The position numbers and the translations under genes were made by a program. A stretch of DNA of 61,615 nt from an uncultured bacterium. Its GTDB lineage: Bacteria; Nitrospirota; Thermodesulfovibrionia; Thermodesulfovibrionales; Thermodesulfovibrionaceae. A model generated the notes under the pieces. The model was given only the letters and a program-made list of their open reading frames with translations, ran no database searches and had not been told where the DNA came from. The DNA is taken from positions 1 through 61,615 of the forward strand of contig CALDSV010000028.1 in NCBI GenBank assembly GCA_937924475.1. The letters are read 5' to 3'. Each line of letters starts with the position of its first letter. Positions within the stretch are counted from its first letter, which is position 1. Positions 1 through 8,931 of the stretch are shown piece after piece.

Positions 1-984
1 AAGTCCTCCCAAGTCAGTGCATTTTATTTTGCCTGTTCTGTAAAGTACCGCTCCCATTGACATAACAAGCAAAGCCTTATACAGAATGTGACAGAATACA
101 TGGGAAAAGGTTCCATTTAGGGAGAGTTGAGTTCCAATACCGATGCCTGTAACCATGTATCCAAGCTGGTTTATAAGACTATAGGAAAGAACCTTCCTAA
201 GGTCATTTTCAATAACAGCAAAAAATATAGGAAATACTGTCATAGTTGCTCCTATCCAGACAAGAAGCTCTGTTCCTGGAAAACCTCTTGCAAGAACATA
301 TACTGCTGTTTTTGTCGTAAAAGTCCACATAAAAACTCCGCCTGTAGGAGTTGTTCTTGGGTAGGCATCAGGTAGCCATGCATGCAGTCCAGGAAAAGCA
401 CAGTTTAGACCAAATCCTATAAATATAAGCCATGAACTTACTCCTTTAAGACCAATAAAACTAAACTCTAAGGAACCTGTCTCATAAAAGTGCATGACAA
501 TTCCGACAAGAAGGCATAATCCACCGAATATGTGAACTAAAATATATCTTAATCCTGCTCCATAAGACTCTTTTGTTCTTGAAGCCCAGACAAGATAAAA
601 AGCACTAAATGCCATTATTTCCCAAAATATAAATAGAGTCAACAAATCTCCAGCAAAAACTACTCCCAGGGCTGAACCTGCATAAATTAGTGCAGCCATG
701 TGCTGGGCAGTTTCTTTAACATGAAGGGAGTAGAGTAAGGCAAGAAAAGTGATTATGTGATAAATATATCCGAAGAGTATGCTTATTTTATCAACCTTCA
801 CAAGAATAAGGTTATAATCTAAAAACTTTAATGTCCAGTGAACTCCTTCTGGGATATTTATAAAGTTAATAAAACCTAACACAGGCAAAAACAGTAAATA
901 AGCACTCTGGAGTTTACCCCTGAAAAGAGGAAGCAGCAAAGCACCAATTATGAAGACCAAAGCAGGAGGAATTGTATTAATCAT
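1..984 (-). CDS. MrpD/NuoN-like antiporter subunit, C-terminus outside window
   Basis: The reverse strand reads open for 328 codons from an ATG at 984 to the window edge, so only the N-terminal part is present. The product is a multi-helix membrane protein of the proton-translocating antiporter family shared by Mrp and complex I. Family marks are the membrane glutamate in FWEIMAF, the HAWLPDAYPRTTPTGG loop and the YSLINQLGYM motif near residue 270. Its ATG overlaps the stop of the upstream small gene by 8 bp, so translation is probably coupled. It is the third such subunit in this operon. It may use H+ or Na+; the sequence does not decide which. Confidence 0.88.
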   Translation of the reverse strand, partial: MINTIPPALVFIIGALLLPLFRGKLQSAYLLFLPVLGFINFINIPEGVHWTLKFLDYNLILVKVDKISILFGYIYHIITFLALLYSLHVKETAQHMAALIYAGSALGVVFAGDLLTLFIFWEIMAFSAFYLVWASRTKESYGAGLRYILVHIFGGLCLLVGIVMHFYETGSLEFSFIGLKGVSSWLIFIGFGLNCAFPGLHAWLPDAYPRTTPTGGVFMWTFTTKTAVYVLARGFPGTELLVWIGATMTVFPIFFAVIENDLRKVLSYSLINQLGYMVTGIGIGTQLSLNGTFSHVFCHILYKALLVMSMGAVLYRTGKIKCTDLGGL

Positions 985-1222
985 TGTAGTAATCCTCCTT
1001 CCTCTTAACTATTGGTCTCAGAATATGTTTTGCAATCATTATTAGAAAAACAAAGGCTATGAAGCCAAAGGATGCATAAAAGAATGGATATTCCTCCCAG
1101 GGGAAATAGATATGCTTGTGGATGAACAACTCAGAGATAAGAAAGATTATTACAACTATATATAAGGCAGTAAAGAATTTCTTCACATTTTTAGGGTCAT
1201 CAAAGAAATATTTTTTTTCCAT
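977..1222 (-). CDS. small two-helix membrane protein of the antiporter operon
   Basis: An 81-residue protein with a charged N-terminus, two hydrophobic segments (about residues 19-34 and 46-66) and a basic tail. A strong ribosome binding site (GAGGAGG) precedes the ATG. It lies between two MrpD-like genes and overlaps the next one, so it is probably an accessory subunit of the antiporter complex. I do not recognise a named family. The function is inferred from position only. Confidence 0.7.
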   Translation of the reverse strand: MEKKYFFDDPKNVKKFFTALYIVVIIFLISELFIHKHIYFPWEEYPFFYASFGFIAFVFLIMIAKHILRPIVKRKEDYYND

Positions 1223-1234
1223 ATTTTACCTCCT

Positions 1235-1366
1235 CTACAGGGTATTCCAGAGAATATAGGCTAAATAAATAAAAAGAACTGTAAAAACAATGTAAAAGAG
1301 CTTCCTGTATGTAGGGTCTGCTTTATGAGCAAGTTCTGTTATTTCTTTCTGAAGGTCTTCTGTCAT
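1235..1366 (-). CDS. 43-residue single-helix membrane protein
   Basis: A short open frame with an AGGAGG site correctly spaced before its ATG at 1366. The protein begins MTEDLQKEITELAH and has one hydrophobic helix (FYIVFTVLFIYLAYIL) ending close to the C-terminus. Its ribosome binding site lies inside the last codons of the preceding MrpD-like gene, 1 bp before whose stop it starts. Tight packing between antiporter genes argues that it is real and co-translated. It is probably a small accessory subunit. No family is recognised. Confidence 0.6.
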   Translation of the reverse strand: MTEDLQKEITELAHKADPTYRKLFYIVFTVLFIYLAYILWNTL

Positions 1367-1367
1367 A

Positions 1368-2870
1368 TCAATTACCTCCTGTCACATTGGCTACAATAAT
1401 TTTTATTATTTCAAGGAAAAAGGAAGGATAGAAGAATATCAAGACCGTTCCTATAGCAGTAAGCACAAGAGGAGCAACAGCAAATACTGGTGCTTCATGT
1501 ATTGCAGTGCTATTATATCCATGATGATGAGGATCAGGCTTGGGCTCTTTCATAAAAGCCACATATACTATGGGCATGAAATAGCAGGCATTGAGTATTG
1601 TACTTGTGGCTAATACGGCAAGCACGAAAATATCCCCTGCCTCAAGGGCTCCAAGACTTAAGTACCATTTACTGATAAATCCAGAAAATGGTGGAATTCC
1701 GATCATTGAAAGGGCACCCACTGTGAATGCTCCCATTGTAAAGGGCATCTGCCTTCCTATTCCATCAAGTTCGCTTATTTTGGTTTTATGGGTTGCTATA
1801 TATATGGCTCCTGCAGTAAAAAAGAGGGTTATTTTACCAAAAGCATGTGCCACAATGTGCATTACACTTCCAGTAATCCCTGAAGGAGTAAGGAGAGCCA
1901 CTCCTAAAACTATATATGAAAGCTGGCTAACTGTAGAATAGGCAAGCCTTAATTTAAGATTATCCTGTCTTAAAGCTATTACTGATGCAGATATTATTGT
2001 AAAAGAAGCTATTACAGCAAGAATTGTTCCTAAGTCCAGGTTTTTAAGTAAATCTATTCCAAAGATATGGAGAACTACTCTTATAACCATAAATACACCA
2101 GTTTTAACAACAGCGACTGCATGAAGAAGAGCACTTACAGGAGTGGGTGCAACCATTGCTGCAGGTAGCCAGCTGTGAAGAGGCATTATGGCTGCCTTTG
2201 TTATTCCTGCGATATAGAGTAAAAAGGTTATTGTTATTATCAAATGAGAGACATTTCCACCAAAAACTCCTTTATAGGAAAAATTAAGATTACCACTGAT
2301 ATTATAGGTTATTACAATCGCTGTTAGTTGAAATGCCACAGATGTACCAAGAAGATATGTTAAATACTTTCTTGCACCTCTTTTAGCCTCCTCTGTTTCT
2401 TTATGGGCAACGAGAGGAAAGGTTGAAACTGTTATTATTTCGTAGAATAGAAAGGCTGTAAAAATATTTGCCGAAAAAGCTACACCCATTGTAGCTGAGA
2501 GTGCTATGGCAAAATAGGCAAAATATCTGGTCTGAGCATGTTCTTTTAGTCCTCTCATGTAGCCTATTGAGTAGAAAGAAGTTATTATCCATAGAAATGA
2601 AGCGGTGATAGCAAAAAATATTCCCAAGGCATCAACTTTAAACTGCAGTATTAGCTCAGGAGTAATTTTAAGCAAAGTGTATTCAATTACTTTTCCATTT
2701 AGAATGTCAGGCAACATTGAAATGACTATACCAAATTTTGTCACTGCAGCAAGAATAGTCCATGTTTCTCTTAGATTTCTTGCTCTTTCACCTGTAATTG
2801 CAATTAGAATAGTTGCAATTAGAGAAACTAAAACAGCTAATAATGGTTTAGTTGAAATTATCGTCTCCAT
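1368..2870 (-). CDS. MrpD/NuoM-like antiporter subunit
   Basis: A 500-residue polytopic membrane protein of the proton_antipo_M family. Visible marks are YSIGYMRGLKEHAQTRYFAYF (membrane loop), FLFYEIITVSTFPLVAHKE with the conserved membrane glutamate, KAAIMPLHSWLPAAMVAPTPVSALLHAVAVVK with the family's lysines and histidine, and a second HIVAHAFGKITLF helix. It is about the usual MrpD length. The AGGAGG site ends 10 bp before the ATG. It probably forms one of the cation/proton channels of the complex, together with the genes at 1 and 2874. Confidence 0.9.
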   Translation of the reverse strand: METIISTKPLLAVLVSLIATILIAITGERARNLRETWTILAAVTKFGIVISMLPDILNGKVIEYTLLKITPELILQFKVDALGIFFAITASFLWIITSFYSIGYMRGLKEHAQTRYFAYFAIALSATMGVAFSANIFTAFLFYEIITVSTFPLVAHKETEEAKRGARKYLTYLLGTSVAFQLTAIVITYNISGNLNFSYKGVFGGNVSHLIITITFLLYIAGITKAAIMPLHSWLPAAMVAPTPVSALLHAVAVVKTGVFMVIRVVLHIFGIDLLKNLDLGTILAVIASFTIISASVIALRQDNLKLRLAYSTVSQLSYIVLGVALLTPSGITGSVMHIVAHAFGKITLFFTAGAIYIATHKTKISELDGIGRQMPFTMGAFTVGALSMIGIPPFSGFISKWYLSLGALEAGDIFVLAVLATSTILNACYFMPIVYVAFMKEPKPDPHHHGYNSTAIHEAPVFAVAPLVLTAIGTVLIFFYPSFFLEIIKIIVANVTGGN

Positions 2871-2873
2871 GGC

Positions 2874-4355
2874 TTAAAATCCTCCTGGCACAGTAAACTG
2901 AATCACCTTAGAGATAATTTTTCCGGTGGATGCTCCTATCACAAGAATTGACAAAGCTAGTATTACTATAGGAGCAAGCATGCTGAAGGGTAATTCTGGG
3001 AATTTGTGTTTTGGTATATTATCCTTTTTCGCAAAATAAATTTTCTCAAGGAGCTTAAAGAAAATTATCGCATTTACTAAACTACTAAATAGTAAAGCTA
3101 TAGCACCAATCCACTGTTCTGCTTCAATAGCTCCAAGAATTAAATACCACTTACTAAAAAATCCTGCAGTAGGAGGAATTCCAATCATTGAGAGGGCTGC
3201 TATTGTAAAAGCAGCCATTGTTATGGGCATGCTTTTGTTGAGACCAAGAAAATTCTCAAGATTTCTGCTCCCTACTCTATACATAAGTCCACCTGCGATC
3301 ATAAAAAGACAGGCAATCATCACCGCATCATTGAGTATGTGAAGGACTGCTCCGATGAATCCTTGTTTGTTTCCCAGGCTTACACCAAAAACCATGTAAC
3401 CAACTTCTGCTATGAGTATATAGGAAAGAGTTCTCTTAAAGTCTGTCTGGGCTAGAGCAATTATGCTACCAAAGAATATGGCTACTATAGCCCACCAGAC
3501 AAGAATTGATGAAAGGGGAGTTATCTCAGTAAAAAATCTTGGTTCAAAGAGCGTGAAAGACACTCTTATCAAAACATATATTCCCACTTTAGTCATGGTG
3601 GCTGATGCGAAGGCGCTAACAGCAGAAGGAGCAAAGGTATAGGAGTCAGGTAGCCATCTATGAAGAGGGAAAAGGGCAATTTTTATTGCTACACCAACAA
3701 CTAAAAATGCCAGTGCAGCGAGCATTACCTTTGATTCGTAAAGATTTGGAAGTAAAAGACTCAAATCAGTGATGTTAAGAGAACCTGTCATTATGTAAAT
3801 ATAGCCAACACCTAAAAGATAAAAGCAGGCTCCTATTGTCCCCATTATTATATAATTGAAACTTGCTAAAACAGAACGTTTCTCACCAATTGCAATTAGA
3901 GCATAACCTGCAAGAGAAGCTATCTCAAGAAATACATAAAGGTTAAAAATATCACCAGTTATTGCTATGCCAAGAAGTCCTGTGGTAAGAAGTAGATAGG
4001 TTGAATAAAAATAGGGAAGTTTTGGCTCAGGAACCTCTTGCTTAATGCTTTCCTTAGAATAAACTGCTATGATCAAACTCATTGTAGAAACAATAGCTAT
4101 TATATAGGCATTTAGATGGTCTACCACATACTCAATACCCCAAGGTGGCATCCATCCGCCAAGTTTATATCTGATTGTTCCAGAGTTAATAACATTAGAG
4201 AGAATATCAATTGACAATATTACACATATTCCCAGAATGAGCAAGAAGAAAGAATAACATAGAGACCTCTTAAATAGAGATATGAATATGTTGATAATTG
4301 ATGCAATTAATGGAATGACTATGATTAATATTGAGGAATGGTCACTGATATTCAT
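2874..4355 (-). CDS. MrpD/NuoN-like antiporter subunit
   Basis: A polytopic subunit of the same family, about 493 residues. It contains FNLYVFLEIASLAGYALIAIGEKR (key glutamate), KIALFPLHRWLPDSYTFAPSAVSAFASATMTKVG and a HILNDAVMIACLF helix. I place the start at the ATG at 4355 (MNISDHSS) because TTGGAGTG precedes it and it lies 4 bp after the stop of mrpC. A longer start at 4376 would run into the upstream gene. It is one of three paralogous channel subunits here, an arrangement closer to membrane-bound hydrogenase/Mrp group complexes than to the simple Bacillus mrp operon. Confidence 0.9.
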   Translation of the reverse strand: MNISDHSSILIIVIPLIASIINIFISLFKRSLCYSFFLLILGICVILSIDILSNVINSGTIRYKLGGWMPPWGIEYVVDHLNAYIIAIVSTMSLIIAVYSKESIKQEVPEPKLPYFYSTYLLLTTGLLGIAITGDIFNLYVFLEIASLAGYALIAIGEKRSVLASFNYIIMGTIGACFYLLGVGYIYIMTGSLNITDLSLLLPNLYESKVMLAALAFLVVGVAIKIALFPLHRWLPDSYTFAPSAVSAFASATMTKVGIYVLIRVSFTLFEPRFFTEITPLSSILVWWAIVAIFFGSIIALAQTDFKRTLSYILIAEVGYMVFGVSLGNKQGFIGAVLHILNDAVMIACLFMIAGGLMYRVGSRNLENFLGLNKSMPITMAAFTIAALSMIGIPPTAGFFSKWYLILGAIEAEQWIGAIALLFSSLVNAIIFFKLLEKIYFAKKDNIPKHKFPELPFSMLAPIVILALSILVIGASTGKIISKVIQFTVPGGF

Positions 4356-4359
4356 TTTT

Positions 4360-4725
4360 TCACTCCAACTGTTCAATTATTTCATCTTCATCAAGGGTTT
4401 TATATTGTTTATAGAGCATGATAATTACAGCGAGAGCGACTCCAAAGGTGCTGACCATAACAACTATAGCAGTAAGCATCAAAACATGAGGGAGAGGATT
4501 TATGTATTGTGCAGGATCAATAACTTCCTGGGATTTAATTAAAATTGGAATTGTAGCGTTCTTCTTATATGCTGTGGATATGAAGAACAAAATTATGGCA
4601 GTCTGAAAAATATTCATTCCTACTAACTTCTTAACGAGATTCCTTTTGGTTATCATGGCATAAAAGCCTATCATCATAAGAGCTATATAAATCCAGTAGT
4701 TATATTTACCAATTATTATCTCCAT
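4360..4725 (-). CDS. mrpC: MrpC/NuoK-like antiporter subunit
   Basis: A 121-residue protein with three hydrophobic helices. It carries the NuoK/MrpC pattern of GFYAMITKRNLVKKLVGMNIFQTAIILFF followed by the PLPHVLMLTAIVVMVSTFGVALAVII helix. I prefer the ATG at 4725 (MEIIIG), which follows AAGGTGAGG and lies 1 bp after the upstream stop, over an upstream start inside the previous gene. Known MrpC subunits are essential parts of the Mrp antiporter membrane complex. Confidence 0.88.
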   Translation of the reverse strand: MEIIIGKYNYWIYIALMMIGFYAMITKRNLVKKLVGMNIFQTAIILFFISTAYKKNATIPILIKSQEVIDPAQYINPLPHVLMLTAIVVMVSTFGVALAVIIMLYKQYKTLDEDEIIEQLE

Positions 4726-4726
4726 C

Positions 4727-5182
4727 TCACACCTCACCTTTTTCATGTCTACCATAGGTGGTAAGATTTAGGAATATAGAAACCATTACTGCCATAACAG
4801 TAATACCAACTCCGATCTCTATTCCGAGGGTTCCTAAGGCACGGACTTTAATAGGATCAGCAGGTAGAATCTTATGGAGAATTCCGTAATTAAGATATTC
4901 AGCACCAAGTAGAATACAGATAAGTCCTATAAGAGCATAGATAAAAATACCAAGAGCTACCATAAATGTATTTTTTATCTCTGAAAATCTCTTTTTCATC
5001 CAATCTAAATCATAAGCTATTACCATCAGGATAAAAGAAGCAGCAAGTATGCATCCTCCTTGGAATCCCCCACCCGGGCTATAATGTCCGTGGGCAATAA
5101 CATATAGAGCAAAAAACTGTATGAGGGGAATCATTATTCTACATACAACTTGGATTATTAAATCATCATACAGTCTTATCAT
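4727..5182 (-). CDS. mrpB: MnhB/MrpB-like antiporter subunit
   Basis: About 151 residues with four hydrophobic stretches. It carries the conserved MnhB signature YVIAHGHYSPGGGFQGGCILAASFIL, then LGTLGIEIGVGITVM near the C-terminus. A clean AGGAGG site precedes the ATG at 5182 (MIRLYDDL). This start overlaps the end of the MbhE-like gene by 17 bp, so the pair is probably translationally coupled. In Mrp complexes this subunit is needed for assembly and activity. Confidence 0.88.
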   Translation of the reverse strand: MIRLYDDLIIQVVCRIMIPLIQFFALYVIAHGHYSPGGGFQGGCILAASFILMVIAYDLDWMKKRFSEIKNTFMVALGIFIYALIGLICILLGAEYLNYGILHKILPADPIKVRALGTLGIEIGVGITVMAVMVSIFLNLTTYGRHEKGEV

Positions 5183-5450
5183 TTTCAAACCTCCTAAGTA
5201 GCAGAATGCAGACTACAGCAGCAGTAAATATAACTGTAGTTTCACCAAGTGTGTCATATCCTCTGTAATCTGCAAGAACACTTGTTACCGCATTGGGTGT
5301 TGCAGCCTCTTCAATAGTTTTTTGGATATAACGGGGAGATACATGTAAACTTGCTGGAGAGTTTGGGTCTCCCCAATCAGGCATATCAAGGGTGCTGTAA
5401 ATTAGGGCAGCACCTGTCATAAAAACAATTATAATAGCAAAGAGTTTCAA
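5166..5450 (-). CDS. MbhE-like antiporter subunit (part of split MrpA)
   Basis: A 94-residue protein with one N-terminal helix, a soluble loop and a C-terminal helix. The loop text TPNAVTSVLADYRGYDTLGETTVIFTA matches the domain at the C-terminal end of MrpA, which is a separate protein (MbhE) in archaeal-type membrane-bound hydrogenases. Here it is a free-standing gene with 4-bp and 17-bp overlaps to its neighbours, so the giant MrpA of other bacteria is split into several polypeptides. Confidence 0.82.
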   Translation of the reverse strand: MKLFAIIIVFMTGAALIYSTLDMPDWGDPNSPASLHVSPRYIQKTIEEAATPNAVTSVLADYRGYDTLGETTVIFTAAVVCILLLRRFENDKTV

Positions 5451-5692
5451 TCTTTTGTCCTCCTTGTTGTTTGATAAATAGCCCCAATAAAGAAGGCTGT
5501 GCTTATGCCTGCACCAACAGCTGCTTCTGTAAATGCCACATCAACAGCTCCCATCTCGGTCCAAAGAATACACATTAAGAAACTATAAGCTCCTAAGAGT
5601 ATGGCAGAACTCAATAAGTCTCTTACATTAATTGCTCCCAAAGCACAAATTACAACTATTGTTAGTATTAATATGTCAACAAGCCAAATCAT
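5447..5692 (-). CDS. DUF4040 / MbhD-like antiporter subunit
   Basis: An 81-residue membrane protein with three short helices and the diagnostic AVDVAFTEAAVGAGISTAFFIGAI motif of DUF4040 (MbhD). In classical Mrp operons this sequence is fused inside MrpA. Here it stands alone, sharing 4-bp overlaps (ATGA type) with mrpG upstream and the MbhE-like gene downstream. It probably supplies a membrane half-helix of the cation path, as proposed for MbhD; that role is known for the family and not shown here. Confidence 0.85.
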   Translation of the reverse strand: MIWLVDILILTIVVICALGAINVRDLLSSAILLGAYSFLMCILWTEMGAVDVAFTEAAVGAGISTAFFIGAIYQTTRRTKD

Positions 5693-6036
5693 TTTTTCAG
5701 GTCCTCCTTTGTAAGCGGTATTATGCCACTGTCTAAGCCTGCCTTTGTAATTGCATGGGTGGCAGTAGGATTAGCATGGAAAATGAAGAATATTATGAAA
5801 AGAATTTTCAAAGTCACAAGAAAAGTTGCAAAGGAAAAATCTTCCTTTAAAATATAAACTACAACTCCAAGCAGAATCAATATAGCTCCAAGAGTGTCTC
5901 CCTTCCCTGTTGCCTGAAGCTTGCAATAGAAGTCAGGAAATCTTAGTAGCCCAAGTGTGGCAGTAAAGAAAAAGAAAATTCCAAGAAATAAAAGCACTAT
6001 TATTACAAAATTTAGAAAATATTCAAGCAGAATCAT
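5689..6036 (-). CDS. mrpG: MrpG/MnhG antiporter subunit
   Basis: A 115-residue protein with three transmembrane helices. It has the MnhG signature LGLLRFPDFYCKLQATGKGDTLGAILILLG. It overlaps mrpF by 14 bp upstream and the DUF4040 gene by 4 bp downstream. MrpG is a small structural subunit of the Mrp Na+/H+ antiporter. Length and helix order are normal for the family. Confidence 0.9.
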   Translation of the reverse strand: MILLEYFLNFVIIVLLFLGIFFFFTATLGLLRFPDFYCKLQATGKGDTLGAILILLGVVVYILKEDFSFATFLVTLKILFIIFFIFHANPTATHAITKAGLDSGIIPLTKEDLKK

Positions 6037-6340
6037 TTGTCTGCCTCCTGTCTTTTAAAAATTTAACTCCCGGGAAAATGCTTCTCCTCACTCTAAAAAA
6101 TTTAGCTGCTGCAAGGGTAGTAATGAAATTCAAAAGAGCATAGGCAAGAGAAATGTCAACAAACATCTCGATACGTTTATAGTAAATGCCTAACAAAACA
6201 AGGATTATAGTGGTTTTTGTTCCTATAACACCGACAGCTACAATGCGGTCCATAACTGTGGGGCCGAAAACTGCTCTGTAAAGACATAGGATTACCATTA
6301 ATCCAAGAAATACTATAGTTAAAATAAAAAAGGTCTCCAT
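6023..6340 (-). CDS. mrpF: MrpF/MnhF antiporter subunit
   Basis: A 105-residue protein with three hydrophobic helices and the MnhF core LYRAVFGPTVMDRIVAVGVIGTKTTIILVL, including the DRIVA motif. It lies 3 bp after mrpE and overlaps mrpG. The C-terminus is a basic soluble tail. In known antiporters MrpF is one of the small subunits next to MrpA and MrpE. Confidence 0.9.
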   Translation of the reverse strand: METFFILTIVFLGLMVILCLYRAVFGPTVMDRIVAVGVIGTKTTIILVLLGIYYKRIEMFVDISLAYALLNFITTLAAAKFFRVRRSIFPGVKFLKDRRQTNDSA

Positions 6341-6343
6341 AGA

Positions 6344-6844
6344 CTATTCGCTCCTTTTGATATCTTCATTAAATACATGAGCAACTCTTTCCTCCATTTC
6401 ACCAGTATATAAGTCATCGGCAACTTTTTGACTAATGCAGTGAACTATGAACTCATTATTCTCTGTGATGTCCATTGTAATTGTTCCAGGTGTAAGGATA
6501 ATTGAATTTGCAAATACTACCTTTGATATGTCTTTTTTAAGTTTTGATTTGTATTGGATTACAGAGGGTTCAATAGGCATTTTTGGATGTAATACCAGAT
6601 AAGCTAAATGAATATTGGCAAGAAGTATCTGATACAAAAGCCAGGGAATATATTTTATAAAATTTATACCTTCCCTAACATGTTCTGCAGTAACCTTTTT
6701 ATTTTTGAATATCAAATCTCCAGATATTAAAGTAACTATTAAGCAAGAAATTACTCCCAAAGATAGATGAAACGCATCAAACATGCCTGAGAAAATGCAC
6801 CATAAAGTAAATAATATAATAAAAGTAACCACCCTTCTACTCAT
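6344..6844 (-). CDS. mrpE: MrpE/MnhE antiporter subunit
   Basis: About 166 residues: two N-terminal helices, a third around residues 70-85, then a soluble domain ending SIILTPGTITMDITENNEFIVHCI, which is the standard MnhE signature. I take the ATG at 6844 (MSRRVV) because AAGGAG sits 8 bp upstream. The longer frame starts only with a TTG. It is the first gene of the mrp set, 20 bp after the SLC13 carrier, so the carrier and the antiporter are probably one transcription unit. Confidence 0.9.
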   Translation of the reverse strand: MSRRVVTFIILFTLWCIFSGMFDAFHLSLGVISCLIVTLISGDLIFKNKKVTAEHVREGINFIKYIPWLLYQILLANIHLAYLVLHPKMPIEPSVIQYKSKLKKDISKVVFANSIILTPGTITMDITENNEFIVHCISQKVADDLYTGEMEERVAHVFNEDIKRSE

Positions 6845-6864
6845 TGGCAATCTCCTTTATTTTC

Positions 6865-8361
6865 TTATCTAATTCCCAAAAATGGTAATTCTGGAAACAC
6901 TACAAGAGGCCAATAGATTCCAGCCGCTATTGTAACAACTATTATCATCAGGATTGCCCAAGGGATAGCTACTTTTACGAATTCAAGCTGGGAGAAGTAT
7001 CCTGTAGAATAGGCAATTATTGTAGGTGGACAGCCAATTACAAGCATTATAAAGGATGTTGTTATAGGAGCAGAAAGAGCAATAGCAGCCTCTGGAATTC
7101 CAAGGCTTGTTGCCATAGGAATTGTAATTGGAAGAATTAATGCAGTAGCAGCTGAGTTTGACATAAAACTTGACATAACAGCGCCAAGAAATCCTGCACC
7201 TGCAAATACCACTGTCCATGGTTGACCCTCAAGAAGTGGTAGAAATTGCATAGCAATCCATTTACCTGCTCCTGTATCAAGCATTGCTGTACCAAGAGAC
7301 ACTCCAGCACCGAAGACTATCCAGGACTCCCAAGGAAATTTTTTAAACACTTCAGAGGCGCTTACAAGCTGAAATCCGAAAATTAGAGCCAAGACAAAAG
7401 CTGCAATTACACTGTAATGAACCTTTGTGATATCAGTGAGACTCCAGAGAATGAAAGCAAGAGCAAAAAAAGCAATAACTCCCTTTTCCTTCTTATCCAT
7501 TGGGGGCAACTTATCACCAAAAGCTTCCATAGGAATCTCTTTAACCTTTGGTGGATAAATTAGATATACAACTATCCATGTAGCAAAGGCTGTGAAAAGT
7601 GCAAGGGGAAGATTGCATACAAGAAATTCTATAAATCCCATTTTATAGCCTGTTATTTGTTCAAGAATTTCAACCATAACCGGATTTCTACCACCTCCGA
7701 GGAGAGTTCCAAAACCACCAGCTGAAGCTGCAAGAGGAATGAGAAGAACGAAAAATTTGCTAAGATTGTTACTTTTCTGAGGTGTAATACCAAGGGCAGT
7801 GAGAACTGGAAGAATACAGAAAATAAGAATAATTGTGATTGTAGCGTCATGGAATACAGTTGAAAGAAGCGTGGCAGAGACAGCCATAAAGAGGCTAAGT
7901 TTTTTTACATTTCTTCCAGCTGCTTTAATAATAAGATATAGCAGTCTTTTCGCAACTCCTGCCTCATTAAGTACTACACCAAACATCATAATCATGAGAA
8001 CAAACATAACTGCAGGGCTTGCAAAGGGATTCCAGGCTTTAGCAGGAGGCTGAATTTTAAATAAGATGAGTCCTCCTGCAGCAATTAAAGCAGTAACTCC
8101 AATTGGCACAGCCTCTGTTACCCATAACAATATCACCGCAATTAAAAGCGCTAAAAATTTATGTCCTTCCGGTGAAAGACCAGCCGGTGTTGGGAGTATG
8201 GCAATCAAAATTCCTGCTCCAAGGGAAATTAAAACAGATATGATAATACTTTTAACAGACTTTTTCGGTACCTCAGGATGTTCTTCAATTTCGGGGGCAA
8301 CTTTAATTTCTGGTGGCGGTGGTGGTAATCCTTTAGTTTTGTCAAAATCTTTCTCTGCCAT
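6865..8361 (-). CDS. SLC13/DASS-family sodium:anion symporter
   Basis: About 498 residues with roughly 11-12 transmembrane helices after a proline-rich cytoplasmic N-terminus (GLPPPPPEIK). Family marks are two pseudo-symmetric repeats: the first with ASAGGFGTLLGGGRNPVMVEIL, the second with SSFMSNSAATALILPITIPMA. The second repeat keeps the SN of the SNT sodium/substrate motif, while the first has RN. DASS carriers import sulfate or dicarboxylates with sodium, and the first-motif change leaves the substrate open. The start at 8361 is chosen because GAGGAGGAG precedes it and it directly follows the CBS gene stop. Linkage to a sodium antiporter suggests a shared sodium cycle. Confidence 0.85.
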   Translation of the reverse strand: MAEKDFDKTKGLPPPPPEIKVAPEIEEHPEVPKKSVKSIIISVLISLGAGILIAILPTPAGLSPEGHKFLALLIAVILLWVTEAVPIGVTALIAAGGLILFKIQPPAKAWNPFASPAVMFVLMIMMFGVVLNEAGVAKRLLYLIIKAAGRNVKKLSLFMAVSATLLSTVFHDATITIILIFCILPVLTALGITPQKSNNLSKFFVLLIPLAASAGGFGTLLGGGRNPVMVEILEQITGYKMGFIEFLVCNLPLALFTAFATWIVVYLIYPPKVKEIPMEAFGDKLPPMDKKEKGVIAFFALAFILWSLTDITKVHYSVIAAFVLALIFGFQLVSASEVFKKFPWESWIVFGAGVSLGTAMLDTGAGKWIAMQFLPLLEGQPWTVVFAGAGFLGAVMSSFMSNSAATALILPITIPMATSLGIPEAAIALSAPITTSFIMLVIGCPPTIIAYSTGYFSQLEFVKVAIPWAILMIIVVTIAAGIYWPLVVFPELPFLGIR

Positions 8362-8362
8362 T

Positions 8363-8887
8363 TTACTCCTCCTCAATTATTAATTTTGATATCTCATTGA
8401 ATAAATCCATCATTTTTACTACTCCAACAAACTTATTATTTTCAATTACTGGCAGCACTGAAAGCTTATGATGAATCATCAAAAAAGCTGCCTTCGTTAC
8501 TGTCGCATTCGGTGAGATAAATAGTTTTGCTGGAACCATTACCTCACTGACTGGTCTCTCACATAAATTTTTCGCCTCTGATAAAAACAATCCTGCCTCT
8601 ACCTCTGCAAGGGAGTTCTCATCAATGTAGACTACTTCTGCATCCTTTACCTGAAACTGCTTAATCTTAGGCTCTAAACCCCTTATTATCTCGTAAGGTG
8701 TCAAAGTCCCAAGTAGGTCATACTTCTCATTGAATACAAAGATTACATGCGGAAAAATTGCTTTTTCATTATCAATAAAGGATTTTTTCATGATCGCTAT
8801 CGCCTGTCTGATTGTGAACCAATAGGGTATGTGCGGATAGTTAAATACTCCTACCATTAATTCTCTTACCTTCTTTTCTTCTCTCAT
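8363..8887 (-). CDS. tandem CBS-domain protein
   Basis: A 174-residue soluble protein with two CBS motifs. The first is around residues 5-70 (IRQAIAIMKKS, HVIFVFNEKYDLLGTLTPYEII). The second is around residues 112-168 (VSEVMVPAKLFISPNATVTKAAFLMIHHKLSVLPVIENNKFVGVVKMMDLFNEI). CBS pairs bind adenine nucleotides and regulate carriers or enzymes. Its stop nearly touches the SLC13 start, so it probably tunes that transporter to cell energy status; this link is inferred from position. A good AGGAGG site precedes the ATG. Confidence 0.85.
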   Translation of the reverse strand: MREEKKVRELMVGVFNYPHIPYWFTIRQAIAIMKKSFIDNEKAIFPHVIFVFNEKYDLLGTLTPYEIIRGLEPKIKQFQVKDAEVVYIDENSLAEVEAGLFLSEAKNLCERPVSEVMVPAKLFISPNATVTKAAFLMIHHKLSVLPVIENNKFVGVVKMMDLFNEISKLIIEEE

Positions 8888-8931
8888 AATTCATTCCTCC
8901 TTGTTTTTGACCTTTATAAGTATAAGCCCTA

